NCBI GenBank assembly: GCA_026122225.1
Contig: JANEZZ010002353.1
Span: 434,001 to 498,000, forward strand
Length of the DNA: 64,000 nucleotides
Source: Heloderma charlesbogerti
Taxonomy: Eukaryota > Chordata > Lepidosauria > Squamata > Helodermatidae
Reading direction: 5' to 3'
The notes under the pieces are model-generated. The model worked only from the letters and a program-made list of their open reading frames with translations. It was not told the DNA's origin and made no database searches. The position numbers and the translations under genes are program-made. Every line of letters begins with the position of its first letter. Position 1 is the first letter of the stretch. Below, one piece after another: positions 33,890 to 45,366 of this stretch.

Positions 33890-34370
33890 GTCTGAATTCC
33901 ATCATTGTTGAGGTGTTGCAAAGAAAATCCAGAAAATCAATTCATCTCCTGAGGATAAAGAAGATAGAAGATTGGACTGCAGTCATATTTATGTCTCTGC
34001 TACATTAGGGTTCAGAGTGGCTTACTATCAGGCCAGATATCAACTTTTCCTGTGGGAGAAGATAGGATCCCTCTTCAACCATCTCTCTGAGGATAAACGG
34101 GAATTGGCTGGTTTTCAGGGTAAAGCGATGCACCTCTCTCGCCAGCAAATAAATATGTCTATGGACATGGTTGACTGCAATGTGAGGCAATGGTTGGCTC
34201 AATACCCTTGCAGAGGCATGCCTGGCTTAGGTCCGTGGTTGGTCACACAAAGCTCACTCTAGGACCTCCCATCTGATAGGGAGAGTTTGTTTAACACTAA
34301 GTTTGATGAAGCTATGAACTCGGTTCAAAAGGCGAAGCATATGGCGAGATGAATGGGTATCGATACACAG
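33890..34370 (+). pseudogene. DIRS gag-like segment
   Basis: The frame 33972-34262 encodes LGFRVAYYQARYQLFLWEKI, then LSRQQINMSMDMVDCNVRQW. The next frame adds FNTKFDEAMNSVQKAKHMAR. This series (R-A-Y-A-YQLFLWEK, SRQQ, C--R, FN-K-DEA) is conserved in vertebrate DIRS ORF1 proteins, which package the RNA. Frameshifts separate the blocks. Confidence 0.75.
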
Positions 34371-34721
34371 TCTATCTCGTATCAACAGAGACTATGATTT
34401 CAACAGCCTTCCTATAAACAATCCCGTTCACCTGCAGGACAAGTTTTTTGCAAGGCCCCAGCACAAGCCCTGAGGTGCCAGTTGCAGTCTTCAAATTCTG
34501 GAACCTCCACAAGAAGCAAGATGTCAACAGCAAACATTGCTTTTGACTCCTCAGATGCTCCTCTTCGTCCTTCTGTCTGTCACCTTGGTCTTTGGCACTC
34601 ATCTCTCACTCTGTGTCCAGGCTTGGAAGTGGATAATATTTGATTCCTGGTTCCTTTCTATTATCCAGAAGAGTTACAGAATAGAATTCAGTGACCTCCT
34701 TCCAACAAGTGCTATGAGCCT

Positions 34722-35182
34722 TTGGATGTGTTACTAATGGAGATGGATGCTGGTGAAGGCAGCAATAAAGCAGGTCCCGAAGGAACAACTTCACAACGGC
34801 TTCTGCTCCTGTTATTTTACTGTTCTGAAGAGGGATGGAGGCCTTCGACTGAGTCTGGACCCCAGGGAAGTATACTTATACATGAGCCCCTAGGGTTCCG
34901 GATGGTCGTGCTTACTTCTGTCCTTCCCCTACTTCAAAAAGGGGATTGGTTCATGACCATAGACTTAAAAGATGGCTATTTCCATATATCCATCAATGTG
35001 AGTCATCAACGTTTCCTTTGGTTTGTAATCGGTACTGAAGTATACCAGTTCTGGGTGTTGATATTTGGTCTTGGTATGGCACCAAGGGTTTTTTCCAAAC
35101 GTATGGATATGGTCGGGACCCATCTTTGCGTTCAAGGGGTGTTATTATACCCCTACATAGATGACTGGCTACTAGTGATGTT
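34722..35182 (+). pseudogene. DIRS reverse transcriptase fragment
   Basis: The open frame from 34722 encodes LPLLQKGDWFMTIDLKDGYF (RT motif A, with the catalytic aspartate in DLKD), HISI, VLIFGLGMAPRVFSK (motif B region) and YPYIDDWL (motif C, YIDD at 35154-35165). Both catalytic motifs survive. The frame then runs straight into an L2 insertion at 35183, so residues after about 155 are L2-encoded. The N-terminal fingers are frameshifted (LLFYCSEEGWRPS in place of a ---KKDGGLRP motif). Confidence 0.88.
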
Positions 35183-35468
35183 TACAAGAGCAGGGATCCT
35201 CAGGGTGGCCTCTTTCCTGTGGAACTCCTTGCCTTTGGAGGTCAGGCAGGCATCAGTGTTGTGTTGCTTTTGGCATCTTCTGAAGACACTGTTATTTCGA
35301 GAGGCCTTCCTTGAGTGACCAGCTGTGGTTTATTCAATTCAGAATCGGTTTCTTTTAAAATATTTTAATTGTTTAAATATGGTGTTTTATTCTTTTACTT
35401 TGTTGTTCACCACTCTGAAATCTTTGAAGTGGAGCAGAATATAAATATTATATAAAAAATAATAAATT
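35183..35468 (+). mobile_element. L2 LINE 3' end inserted in the DIRS RT
   Basis: It encodes LRVASFLWNSLPLEVRQASV and LLKTLLFREAF, the classic L2 ORF2 C-terminus, then a 3' UTR ending in aataaatatta-type units. The DIRS coding sequence breaks just after YIDDWLLV and picks up its thumb/connection part after about 35480. The insertion therefore postdates the DIRS element. Confidence 0.85.
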
Positions 35469-35479
35469 ACTTGTCAACT

Positions 35480-36150
35480 GCTACATCAGCGTCCCACTTC
35501 ACACCAACTCTATGCATTTAGTTTATCAGAGCAACACTGGACTCTGCTCTGGGGCGAGCCTTTCTCACTATAGACAGGCATTGGCATACTTTGCAGGAGT
35601 CTTAACTGTCCGCATGGTTGTTGTTGCTTCATGGGTACAGAGACTGCTAGGTCTTATGTCAGCTCCTACTGCAGTGGTCGCACTAGCCTGTTTGCAAATG
35701 TGGACAGGCCAGAACTGGTTCATCCGTGCATTTGGCCCAAATTGGGATGCAAAATGGATATGTCTTCACTTCCCCAGAGATACCACTACACTGACTTGGT
35801 GGATGGACATCCTCAATCTTCAAGAGGGTATCTCTTTCTCTCTGTCTTCCCCATCATGAATTGTAACAGTGGACGGTTCACTATTGGGGTGGGGTGCAAG
35901 CGGTGGTTCCCTGAGGGTTCAGGGTAAGTGGACCGAGTCAGAGGTTGCTGTCCATATCAACCTCTTGGAACTCTTGGCCATCAAAAAGGCCCTGAGAGCA
36001 ATCAGTATGGAGCTGCGGCGACACTTGGTTCAGATAGTATCTAAGAACACCACTACTGTTTATTGTCTGAATAAGCAAGGTAGTCCCTCTCCCTTCCCAG
36101 TCTCACATCCCACATTTTTCAGTGGTACATCCCTTGTAGTATTGGACTGA
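35480..36150 (+). pseudogene. DIRS connection and RNase H segment
   Basis: The frame 35512-35859 reads QALAYFAGVLTVRMVVVASW and WWMDILNLQEG, the linker that follows DIRS reverse transcriptase. The frame from about 35863 encodes VDGSLLGWGA, then WTESEVAVHINLLELLAIKK and ALRAI. This is the RNase H fold, with the first aspartate in the DGS position and the glutamate in NLLELLAI. The domain removes RNA from the RNA:DNA hybrid. A frameshift lies between the two pieces. Confidence 0.8.
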
Positions 36151-36249
36151 TAGCGGTACACATAGCACGGGTGGACAGCTACCTTGCTGAGGGCCTCAGC
36201 CAAAACTTCTTTAATAGTATAATGACACCACTTGGCCTCTCATGAGTGG

Positions 36250-37170
36250 ATGGTTGCAGCGTTGGTAGTGTCAGAACTGTTCTGCAGATGGAGCATTCTG
36301 CATACAGACTTGTTTGCTGGAGTGGAGAACAGCAAGTGCCAACATTTCTGCAGCAGGATGTGATTAGGATGCATTTCCCGTGGACAGGTCAACTGCTGTA
36401 CTTTAGTCACCTTTTCACTTTGCCAGTTCGACAACTGATACAGGCATGGAGTCTATTGGTTGCTCTGCAGGCCCTGACTGCTAAGCCATTTGAACCATTG
36501 GCTATGGTGGACTTTTGCTTACTCTCTTGGAAGACTGCTTGCATTGTCTGTGGCCATCACTTCAGTGTGTAGGTTGAGTGAGCTTTGCATGTTAATCCAC
36601 CTTATGTGATGTTCCATCATGATAAAGTGATGGTTTGTCCTGACCTGGCCTTTTTGTCTAAGTTGTCTCTGACTTCCATCTAAATCAGGACATTGTTTTG
36701 CCAGGGTTTTCCCCTTCACCTTACACTCCTTTTGAATCAGCTCTTTACACACTGGATGTCTGGCATGCACTGGCTTTCTACAAATCTTGGACTGAAAATG
36801 TATGCAAGTCACCTCATGTCTTTTTCTGCTATGGGAACAAGTGACAGTACCATCTCAAACATTTTCCTCCTGGGTGGTGCACACCATTAAGCTAATCTAT
36901 GAATTGGCAGGCCTTCCACCCTTAGATCCTGTTCGGGCTCATTCCACTCGACCAATGTCTACGTTTGTGGCATTTAGTAAACGTGTTCTTCCAGAACTGT
37001 GCCGGGCAGCTACCTGGTCAAGACCATTGGCTTTCATCTTCACTACTATCTGGATGACCATGCTAAAGCTGACTGCTCCTTTGGATATGCTGACTTATCA
37101 GCTATTCTTCAATCGGACACTGATTCCATCTCTGGTAAGTCAGCTTGTTCTTCGCCCATATATGTGATTC
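36250..37170 (+). pseudogene. DIRS tyrosine recombinase (frameshifted)
   Basis: The C-terminal catalytic part is clear: LAGLPPLDPVRAHSTR, with HxxR at 36940-36951 in AHSTR, then LPELCRAATWS. The expected HYxLD motif with the nucleophilic tyrosine is present as FHLHYYLDD, but in the next frame (from 36999), so a frameshift lies near 37015-37030. In intact elements this enzyme joins a circular DNA copy to the target by cut-and-rejoin. Here the active site is split. The N-terminal half is poorly preserved. Confidence 0.8.
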
Positions 37171-37183
37171 ACAGTGAACACGA

Positions 37184-37487
37184 AGAAGAAAGACAGGTTT
37201 CTGTAACTGTAGTTCTTCAAGTAGTCATTTGTGCATTTATACAAGCCACCCACCATCCCCACTTCAGTGTCTTGATACTGAAGTTTTCTCTTGGTCTGTT
37301 TTGGCTGTCTCAAAGAACTGAGGGAATAGGCAGGAACCTGCTACGCATTAGGGCAGTAGGGGAGGGTTCCCTCCAAAACTTCCTCACCTATAAAAGGTTC
37401 CTGATCAAGAGTCTTGATCAGAATGTGTGAATGCACAGATGACCACTTGAAGAACTTCAGTTATAGGTAAGCAACCTGTCTTTTCTT
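37184..37487. repeat. DIRS internal complementary region and right inverted terminal repeat
   Basis: The left half gaagaagaaagacaggtttc, agttcttcaagtagtcattt, gtgcatttata (37182-37242) is the near inverse of gaatgcacagatgaccactt, gaagaactt and aacctgtcttttcttc (37429-37487). The right half also contains the terminal repeat (aaaggttcctgatcaagag, 37393-37411) complementary to the left end of the element. This is the arrangement that lets DIRS intermediates circularise. Confidence 0.75.
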
Positions 37488-37600
37488 CTGGTGACTCTAA
37501 ATTGTGGCAGAACTCGGCTTTTTAATAGAGATAGGCCTTTGATCCCATAAGCAACTTTCACCACTTCAGGAGAACGTGAGAAAGATCAGAGTAAATAAGC

Positions 37601-37740
37601 ATGTGGCATTGGATCCAGGCTTCATCATGTTAAAATAGACCCATGGAATCAGTGGAATTTAAGCTAGTCATGACTAACTTGCTCCATTTATTTAAATTGA
37701 TCTAATCTAAGCATGACTAAGTCTGGATCCAACCCATGGC
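37601..37740. mobile_element. Palindromic MITE with TTGGATCCAGACTTAGTCATG ends
   Basis: gcattggatccaggcttcat and gcatgactaagtctggatcc (followed by aacc) are inverted ends. The centre has agctagtcatgactaacttg. Same family as 45233-45366. It lies just outside the DIRS right end. Confidence 0.7.
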
Positions 37741-38703
37741 CTCCTATGGCCTTGAAAATCTTAAGCCTGAAAATATATTCCGTTAATCGTAATATCCAGA
37801 ATATCAGACTGTTTGGTCCATGTTGTGTCTCCATTATGTTGAGCTACATATGTTCATTCTGAGAACAAGGTGGTCTTACATTTAAATATCTAAGCAAGTG
37901 TTGCATTTTAGACATTGTTTCAGATTGTTACCTTAAAAAGTTACACAGATGATTTTTGCACTTTTTAAAATGTTGCATTAAATTTCCAGGTTAAAAATAA
38001 GATTTGTCACATTTTCAGTGTGCTCTCTTTTATTGCATATGTTGTTTAAGCTTTTCTTTGATAAGAACAGAATCTGAACCCTTTGTGTATGCACACGTGT
38101 GTTGTAGACTAAGAGTAATACCAAATGACCAAACACTGTCCCTTTCAGTTGGCTTGGGAGCTTTATCCACAGGAGGTTTAGCTGTTACTTAAAATCAGCA
38201 TTTTCTAATGAAATAAAAATAGGGATTTTTATAAAAATAAAAACAGGAATTAAAGTACTGTGATTTTAGTTGTATTTACAGAGGCATATACTATTCCTGC
38301 TCAATTTTATTTAAGCTGTTCTCTCTAGCATTTACAATGTACACACATGCCCTTTTCTCACAATGCAAGGTATCACACAGCATGTTATACTCAGGGATAA
38401 CTTACTCTTGCTTCATTTGATTTCCTCCCATGTATGTAGGGGTGTTGTGAACATTCAAGCAGGGCTGCTCACCTGGCTCCATTTTGCCATTATCCTGTCA
38501 ACTGCTCTCACCTCCCTCTTCTCTTGGGTTCTGGGAGCACCCATGGCCTCTGCATTTTCCTATCTTCAAAAAAGTGATCAACTGTAGTCTGAAGTGATGT
38601 AGTCCATTCTAGCACCTTGGCATGCTACCACCTCATTCTGCTGGATGCATAGACCAGGCTAAAGTACAATACACTATCTGCTAATACTGCGTTATTGGTA
38701 GGA
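37741..38703. other. Unique AT-rich DNA, no gene seen
   Basis: Nothing recognised. The short frames near 38004-38587 lack motifs. Confidence 0.4.
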
Positions 38704-38837
38704 CAGGGGTGGGTAACTTGTGACTCCAGATGTTTTGGCCTACAAGTGCTATCATCCTGCACCATTGGTTATGTTGCCTTGGGCTGACGAGAATTGTAGC
38801 CCAGAAGATCTGGAGGGCCACAACTTGCCTACCCCTG
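38704..38837. mobile_element. hAT-like palindromic MITE
   Basis: The left end caggggtgggtaacttgtga and the inverse of the right end (caggggtaggcaagttgtgg) pair almost completely, and inside ctccagatgttttggcctac pairs with gtagcccagaagatctggag. The CAGGGGTGG terminus is hAT-like. No convincing 8-bp duplication is visible. Confidence 0.78.
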
Positions 38838-40113
38838 TAAGAAGCCCTTAAACTATGCATCTGCCTGCCAGGTGCTTGACAGTACATGTCTATCTGTGTA
38901 GCACCAGGCAGGTAGTGAACACAGGCAGTTTTATTGGGCCTACGTGGATAGTAGACTGGGTACAGTATGTCTTGGGTGCGTCACATATTGTACAAGCCTT
39001 TGCTGCTCGAACTTCAAAGATGCATGGCGTGCCTATGCTTCCTCTTTGCTCTATAACTTTTCATCTTGTGTAGCTTTTTATGCAAATCTTGTATCTGCAA
39101 TCCAGACTACTGTTCAGAACATCATTTTTATTGTTTTATTATGTTGTAAGTGGAGGCATCTGTGAAATGTGAAAAAAAGTGTTTGTGACTGGATTATAGA
39201 AAGGAAAAGCACCCTGTTCATTTTACCATTGCCCCATGAGTAATTGGTCTGAATTATTTCAACAGGGTTTAGGAATGAATAACTCTCTCTGGAGCCGGGT
39301 CCATATTCCATTTTCGTACGACCAAATTATACATTATGTTCTATCATTCTGCATTCTGTGGTAGAAATTTCTACTTAATTTTCTTTGTCAAAAAGCAGCT
39401 GTATCCAACCTCTCCCCCACCCCCAGTGTTGTGGGCCTGATCCAAGTTGACCTGCAGCTACTGTTAGCTGCTTCCGGGGGTGGGGGTGGGGATTTGAAAT
39501 TAGGGAATTGGTGTGGGACAAAGGTTTAATCCCATATTTTCCTCTACCATTCCCTACCAACACTCCTGTGATTGCTTTTTGATGGAGAAAATTACACTGG
39601 AGTCACAGAGCTATAAGGTAATGTGTTATTTGGCCCTTAAACATAGCCAATAATGAGCTAAAACATCAACTGAAGGAATTTAAAAGGTTTAGTTTCCCAA
39701 ACTTAAGCTTTGCTTTTGAGGCAGCAAATTAACTTGACACCTCTAATCCAAGCACTGTTGTTCAAGGGAGAAAATATTTTGAGACACAGCTGTTCTTCCT
39801 TTGGAGAAGAAGAGGGCTGCTCCTGGCATTTATTAGTCCTTAAGGCATTACAAACAAGAAGTTCCCAGGACAAAGCTCTCTGTGAATTTGACTTACTGTT
39901 GTTAGGTTACTTTTGGGGAACTGATAAAGAGGGAGTGCTTGTCAGTCAGAATGATGCTGATCACATTTATGAAGCAAGCTGAAATTCAAAGGAATTTTGT
40001 TTTGGATAGCAAGTTTACAGTACTCATCCTTCTCATGAACGAACCATCCTTCAGCTTGTGTGTCATTTCTAATGTGAATATTTACTCACATTAATGTTCT
40101 GATAGAGTCTTAA
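38838..40113. other. Mostly unique DNA, no gene seen
   Basis: A G-rich block lies near 39473-39490. The frames are short and unlike any family. Possibly an old C+G-richer repeat around 39400-39560. Confidence 0.4.
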
Positions 40114-40509
40114 CACCCCTTCATGGATCACTGCCTTGTTGTGGCGAAGGGGCTTGTGTAACTCAGTGAAGCCATAAGCTATGCCGTGCAGGGCCACCCA
40201 AGACGGGCAGGTAATGGCAGAGAGTTCTGACAAAATGTGGTCCACTGGAGAAGGAAATGGCAACCCACTCCAATACTCTTGCCAAGGAAACCCATGGAAC
40301 GTATCACAAGGCTAAAAGATATGACGCTGGAAGATGAGCCCCTCAGGTCGGAAGGTGTCCCATACGCTACTGGGGAAGAGCAGAGGGAATTTCCAAGTAG
40401 CGCCAGAAAGAGTGAAGCGGCTGGGCCAAAGCCGAAAGGACACTCAGCTGTGGATGCGTCTGGTGGTGAGAAGAAAATCTGATGCTGTAAAGAACAGTAT
40501 TGTTTAGGA

Positions 40510-41095
40510 ACCTGGAATGTCAGATCAATGAATAAAGGTAAGCTGGAGGTGGTCAAACATGAGATGGCAAGATTGAACATTGACATCTTGGGAATCAGCG
40601 AACTAAAATGGACAAGCATGGGCGAATTTAATTCAGGTGACCATCGTATCTACTACTGTGGGCAAGAATCCCTTAGAAGAAATGGAGTAGCACTCATAGT
40701 CAACAAAAGGGTGGGAAAAGCAGTACTGGGGTACAATCTCAAAAACGATAGAATGATTTCAGTACAGATCCAAGGCAACCCATTCAACATCACAGTAATT
40801 CAAGTCTATGCCCCAACCACTGAGGCCGAAGAAGCTGAGGTTGAAAGGTTCTATGAAGACCTACAACACCTTCTAGAACTAACACCAAAAAAAGATGTCC
40901 TTTTCATCATAGGGGATTAGAATGCTAAAGTAGGAAGTCAAGAAATCACCGGGATAACAGGCAAGCATGGCCTCGGTGTACAAAATGAAGCAGGACAAAG
41001 GCTAATAGAGTTTTGCCAAGAGAACACGCTGATCATAGCAAACACTCTTTTCCAACAGCACAAGAGGCGACTCTACACATGGACATCACCAGATT
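40510..41095 (+). pseudogene. BovB ORF2 endonuclease domain remnant
   Basis: The + frame encodes GTWNVRSMNKGKLEVV, IDILGISELKWT, NDRMISVQIQGNPFNITVIQ, YAPT and FIIGD followed by a stop, where the family has tryptophan (GDWNAKVGS). AKVGSQEITGITGKHGLG then continues. This is the apurinic-like endonuclease that nicks the target. The conserved N, E and D---N positions are visible, but the terminal SDH motif is deleted at about 41093. It cannot be functional. Confidence 0.88.
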
Positions 41096-41639
41096 AAATT
41101 TTGGCTTAAATTGAAGAACGTAGGGAAAACCACTAAACCATTCAGGTATGACCTAAATCATATCCCTTATGAATATACAGTGGAGATGATGAATAGATTT
41201 AAGGGATTAGATCTGATAGAGTGCCTGAGGAACTATGGACGGAGGTCCGTAACATTGTTCAGGAGGCAGCAACTAAATCCATCCCAAAGAAAAAGAAATG
41301 CCAGAATGCAAAGTGGCTGTCTGATGAGGCTTTACAAGTAGCTGAGGAAAGAGGGAAGCAAAAAGCAAGGGAGAAAGGGGAAGATATATCCAACTGAATG
41401 CAGAGTTCCAGAGAATAGCGAGGAGAGACAAGAAGGCCTTCTTAAATGAACAATGCAAAGAAATCAAGGAAAACAGTAGAATGGGAAAGATTAGAGATCT
41501 CTTCAAGAAAATCAGAGATCTCAAGGGAACATTTTGTGCAAAGACGGGCATGATAAAGGACAAAGAAGGCAGGGACCGAAGAGAAGGAGATAAGATTAAG
41601 AAGAGGTGGAAAGAATACACAGAAGAAAGCAAGAGAATT

Positions 41640-42414
41640 CCAGAAAAACGTCTATTTCTGCTTCATTGACTACGCTAAAGCCTTTGATTGTGTGGATCAC
41701 AACAAACTGTGGCAAATTCTTAAAGAGATGGGAGTACCAGACCACCTTACCTGTCTCCTGAGAAACCTGTACGAGGGTCAAGAATCAACAGTAAGAACCG
41801 GACATGGAACAACCGATTGGTTCAAAACTGGGAAAGGAGTATGACAAGGCTGTATATTGTCGCCCTCCTTATTTAACTTATATGCAGAGTACATCATGAG
41901 AAACACCAGGTTGGATGAATCACAGGTTGGAATTAAGATTGTCGGGAGAATTATCAACAACCTCAGATACGCAGACGATATCACTCTAATGGCAGAAAGC
42001 GAAGAGGATCTAAAGAGCCTCTTGTTGAGGGTGAAAGAGGAGAGTGCAAAAGCTGGTTTGAAACTCAACATTAAAAAAACAAAGATCGTGGCATCTGGCC
42101 CCATCACTTCCTGGCATATAGAAGGGGAAGAAATGGAAGCAGTGACAGATTGTATTTTCTTGGGCTCCAAGATCACCGCAGACGGTGACTGTAGCCATGA
42201 AATTAAAAGACGCTTGCTCCTTGGGAGGAAAGCTATGTCAAACGTAGACAGCATAGGAAGAAGCAGAGACATCACCTTGCTGACAAAGGTTCGTATAATC
42301 AAAGCTATGGTTTTCCCAGTTGCAACGTATGGCTGTGAGAGCTGGACTATAAGGAAGGCTGAGCGCCAAAGAATTGATGCTTTCGAACTGTGGCACTGGA
42401 GAAGACTCTTATGA
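41640..42414 (+). pseudogene. BovB ORF2 reverse transcriptase C-terminal part
   Basis: KNVYFCFIDYAKAFDCVDH-like sequence (RT motif A, partly frameshifted) is at 41645-41702. The frame 41857-42414 then has NLRYADDITLMAESEEDL (motif C) and YGCESWTIRKAERQRIDAFE. A stop interrupts GKGV-QGC at 41842-41844, and another follows WRRLL at 42412. The RT motifs N-terminal to FIDY are absent because of the deletion near 41633. Confidence 0.9.
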
Positions 42415-42750
42415 GTCCCCTGGACTGCAAAGAGGTCAAATCAGTCCATCCTAAAGGAAATTAACCCTGACTGCTCATTGGAAGGACAGATACTGAAACT
42501 GAAGCTCAAATATTTTGGCCACCTAATGCGAAGAGAAAACTCCCTGGAAAAGACCCTGATGCTGGGAAAGATTGAAGGCAAAAGGAGAAGGGGACGGCAG
42601 AGGTTGAGATGGCTAGATAGCATCACGGATGCAATGAATATGAACCTGAGCACCCTCCAGGAGAGAGCAGAGGACAGGAAGGCCTGGCGTGCTATTGTCC
42701 ACGGGGTCATGAAGAGTCGGACACGACTTAACGACTGAACAACAACAGCA

Positions 42751-44497
42751 AGAGTCTGAACTTGTCTGGAAACTTGTCTCTGTGCCCATTATTACTTTGG
42801 GAACATTAGGAAGCACATTGGAATCACGCTGTTTAATATTCTGGCTGTACTTTTATCCTTGTCGTGGACAACCTATATTTGAAGCATAATTCATCTATAT
42901 GAAGCTTCTTGTATCTAATAGTGCATTCCTTACACCAAAAAATTACTTTTTGCTTGACACTAGCATGAGCCTTGAGTGTCTAGTAAAGGAGTAATGCGAG
43001 GGAGGGAAATGTTGTATTGGATGGCTGCTGGAAGTTTTATTTATGGCCGTATTTTGGAGAGAATAACACTTTTTGCTTGTGCTTTCTGCCAGTTTTAATA
43101 CTGGCAGCCCAACTCATTCATTACAGTGCCTTCCTCTTCTGGCTTCTGTTCTGCCCGTGTTATGTGATAGAAATGTATAAGAGCAAAGTGCAAACAAAAC
43201 CTGGAACATTTTGAGAAAATCATTTAAGAAAGCGTCCTAGTCCAACCATCCTAACTCAGCCCTTAACCTGGGAATATAATAAGATCCACCTTATTTTGCT
43301 AGATGTGTTTACTCTAAATGATGAACATGTACTGATTATGTTTGTGATAGTAAAACAACTGGTTTGCCAAGATATGGGATTTTTCTTCACTTGTTCTCAT
43401 AGGCCAGCACCACAGTTAATAACTTGAGTGAAAGAAGACCTCAACATAAGGATTCAGGTCAAATTTCTATGCATTACCTATTTTATATTTTTCATTTGCT
43501 GGCAATAGTGCCAGTTCTCTTTCATACTATTATGGTGTTAGGAGTGGTGTTTTCTGTAGTCCTCACACATGTCCTACTAGTTAGAAATAAAGCACATTTT
43601 TGTAGTGGTGGCTATGAAAAATGATATTAAAAATTACATGCGAGGATGAAAAATATTTGACTGGTGAAAATTTCAAAGCTGTCAAAAAGCTAGAATATAG
43701 CAACTGCTCTTAATTTAGTGCACCGTAGAAGCTATTTGTCTCCTGTTCTTCTATCTCCAGCAAGGCTAGTGAAGCAGAAGTTTAATGACTCCTACAAGTC
43801 AGCATTTTAAGAAAGTTTCATCATAATATGCAGTGAACCAGTGGTTATCTAAGTCTGTGTCAGCAGGATTCCTTATGGATTCCAGTCAGTAGTGCATTTC
43901 CTATGCACTGGTAAATGTTTTAAGTTGACTGTCAGCAGGGTACAAGTGAAGTTAAAAATAACATAGGAAACTAGGGAGGCAACATAATCTATTGCTGGTG
44001 TCTCATTTATAGTTTTCTTTTTCCAGAGATATTTCTGGAAGGTAGGGCAGAAATGGAAGAATCTCAAAATAGAATTATTAATACCTGCCTGGCTTGAGGA
44101 AAAATCCATTTTGGATAAATTAATAATAATCTGTAGTTACAAGCTTCTTTATTCTACTAACCTTCATTTTAAAGTTTGTACCCAACAGATTTTGGCTATG
44201 CTCAAGTGATATATAAATTCGTGACTGCCATGGCATGTTTTTCTCCCACAGCAATTCTGGCCAGTGATACCTCACAATTGCACAAGTGAACACTTCATAA
44301 TTTTTTTAGAATTAGAAATGTAGGCAGGTTTTTTTTAACTTTTTTTTTAAGCAAATACTTTTTAGAAGAACACTTAGCAAAACTATACCATACATAAACA
44401 AAGAGCAAAACTATAGTTATTTAAAGATAATGAAAGAGAAAAATATGTACCAAACTTTAAGTATCCCAACAAACAATACATGAATAACTTAAAGACT
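42751..44497. other. Unique AT-rich DNA, no gene seen
   Basis: The frames at 43017-43624 are short and hydrophobic without family motifs. Nothing recognised on the minus strand. Confidence 0.4.
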
Positions 44498-44499
44498 AA

Positions 44500-44925
44500 C
44501 AGAGCAATCCTATGTGGGGTAGGGAGTAAAGCCGTGCTATCTCACTCTGGCTAGGGTTAGAGTTAGGTAGCATGTGTGTGTGTGTTTTCTTAACATTAAT
44601 GGGTGGCTTTTATTTTTTAATGCCATTGGTTTCATTGGGGCAGGAGAAAAGTACAGCAGTCCCAGGTTATTAATGGAGTAATTAATGGAGCTGATCCTGG
44701 GGCCTCTTGGGGGGTTGGGGCAGGGATTGGATCCAGTGGATCCAAGGCTGCCCTTGATGCTTTCCAGAACTCCATGTTTGTACACCCACAGAGTTTTCAT
44801 GGGCGCAGTGGGGGCCTCTGCACTGAATGTGCCACTAGTGGAACTGCTCTCTGCCCACAGAAGAACACTTCTGTTCCATCCTATCCCCCATCAGACAGCT
44901 GTCGAAGGGTGGTTAGTATTGCTCT
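44500..44925. mobile_element. Possible GGGGCAATCCTATG-type MITE, eroded
   Basis: It opens with acagagcaatcctatgtggg like the copies at 11589 and 50709, and has a similar G+C-rich interior (ggcctcttggggggttgggg, ccagtggatccaaggctgcc). The right inverted end is not clear. Confidence 0.35.
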
Positions 44926-45232
44926 GAAGTATTCCAAGGAAGCATAGTAATGCATTGGAGCTTCTGATGTGTCCATTTTCATATCTACATAACAATTCCC
45001 AACCAGTTTTAAATTCACCAAATCTTTCTTCTTGCAAGGCTATATGATCAATTACTGGCTGGTTACAAAGCTTTTTATACCAAGAAATGTTTAATAGTTA
45101 CAATTACAATTCTTGCAATTCTCTAACAGAACAATTGTGTTGTTGGATACTTATGTAGTAATTTTTTATGTTTCCCCTGTGTTCCTCTATGTACAGTCCC
45201 AATATTGCCAATTTAGGTATTTTTGTACATAT

Positions 45233-45366
45233 TGGATTGGATTCAGACTTGGTCATGCTTAGAGTACACCCACTGAGAACAAAGGGGCAAGTTAGTTATG
45301 ACTAACTTAAATTCCATTGTATTCAGTTGATCTGCTCTAAGCATGGCTAAGTCTGGATCCAGCCCA
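45233..45366. mobile_element. Palindromic MITE with TTGGATCCAGACTTAGTCATG ends
   Basis: The left ggattcagacttggtcatgc and right gcatggctaagtctggatcc are inverted. The centre is agttagttatgactaactta. Same family as 37601-37740. Confidence 0.75.

Larger units (their letters stand above)
31660..37487 (+). mobile_element. DIRS-like tyrosine-recombinase retrotransposon, decayed
   Basis: This is a complete-looking but dead element of about 5.8 kb. In order it has a left inverted terminal repeat, a proline-rich ORF1, a gag-like segment, reverse transcriptase with YIDD, a connection region, RNase H, a tyrosine recombinase with an AHSTR box, an internal complementary region and a right inverted terminal repeat. 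This is the order in DIRS elements, which integrate by recombinase rather than by an endonuclease. Two L2 3' ends (33298-33525 minus, 35183-35468 plus) are inserted in it, accounting for about 510 bp. All coding parts contain stops or frameshifts. Confidence 0.88.
40114..42750 (+). mobile_element. BovB LINE, both ends present, internally deleted
   Basis: The element starts in the BovB 5' region (atggatcactgccttgttgt, ggagaaggaaatggcaaccc) and ends at the 3' terminus cacgacttaacgactgaac(aac)n. A likely target-site duplication, agagtcttaa (40104-40113) versus agagtctgaa (42751-42760), brackets it. Compared with the family order, about 40 codons are missing near 41093 (the end of the endonuclease) and a larger piece near 41633 (start of the RT), so it is shorter than a full BovB of about 3.2 kb. 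Multiple stops. Confidence 0.93.
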
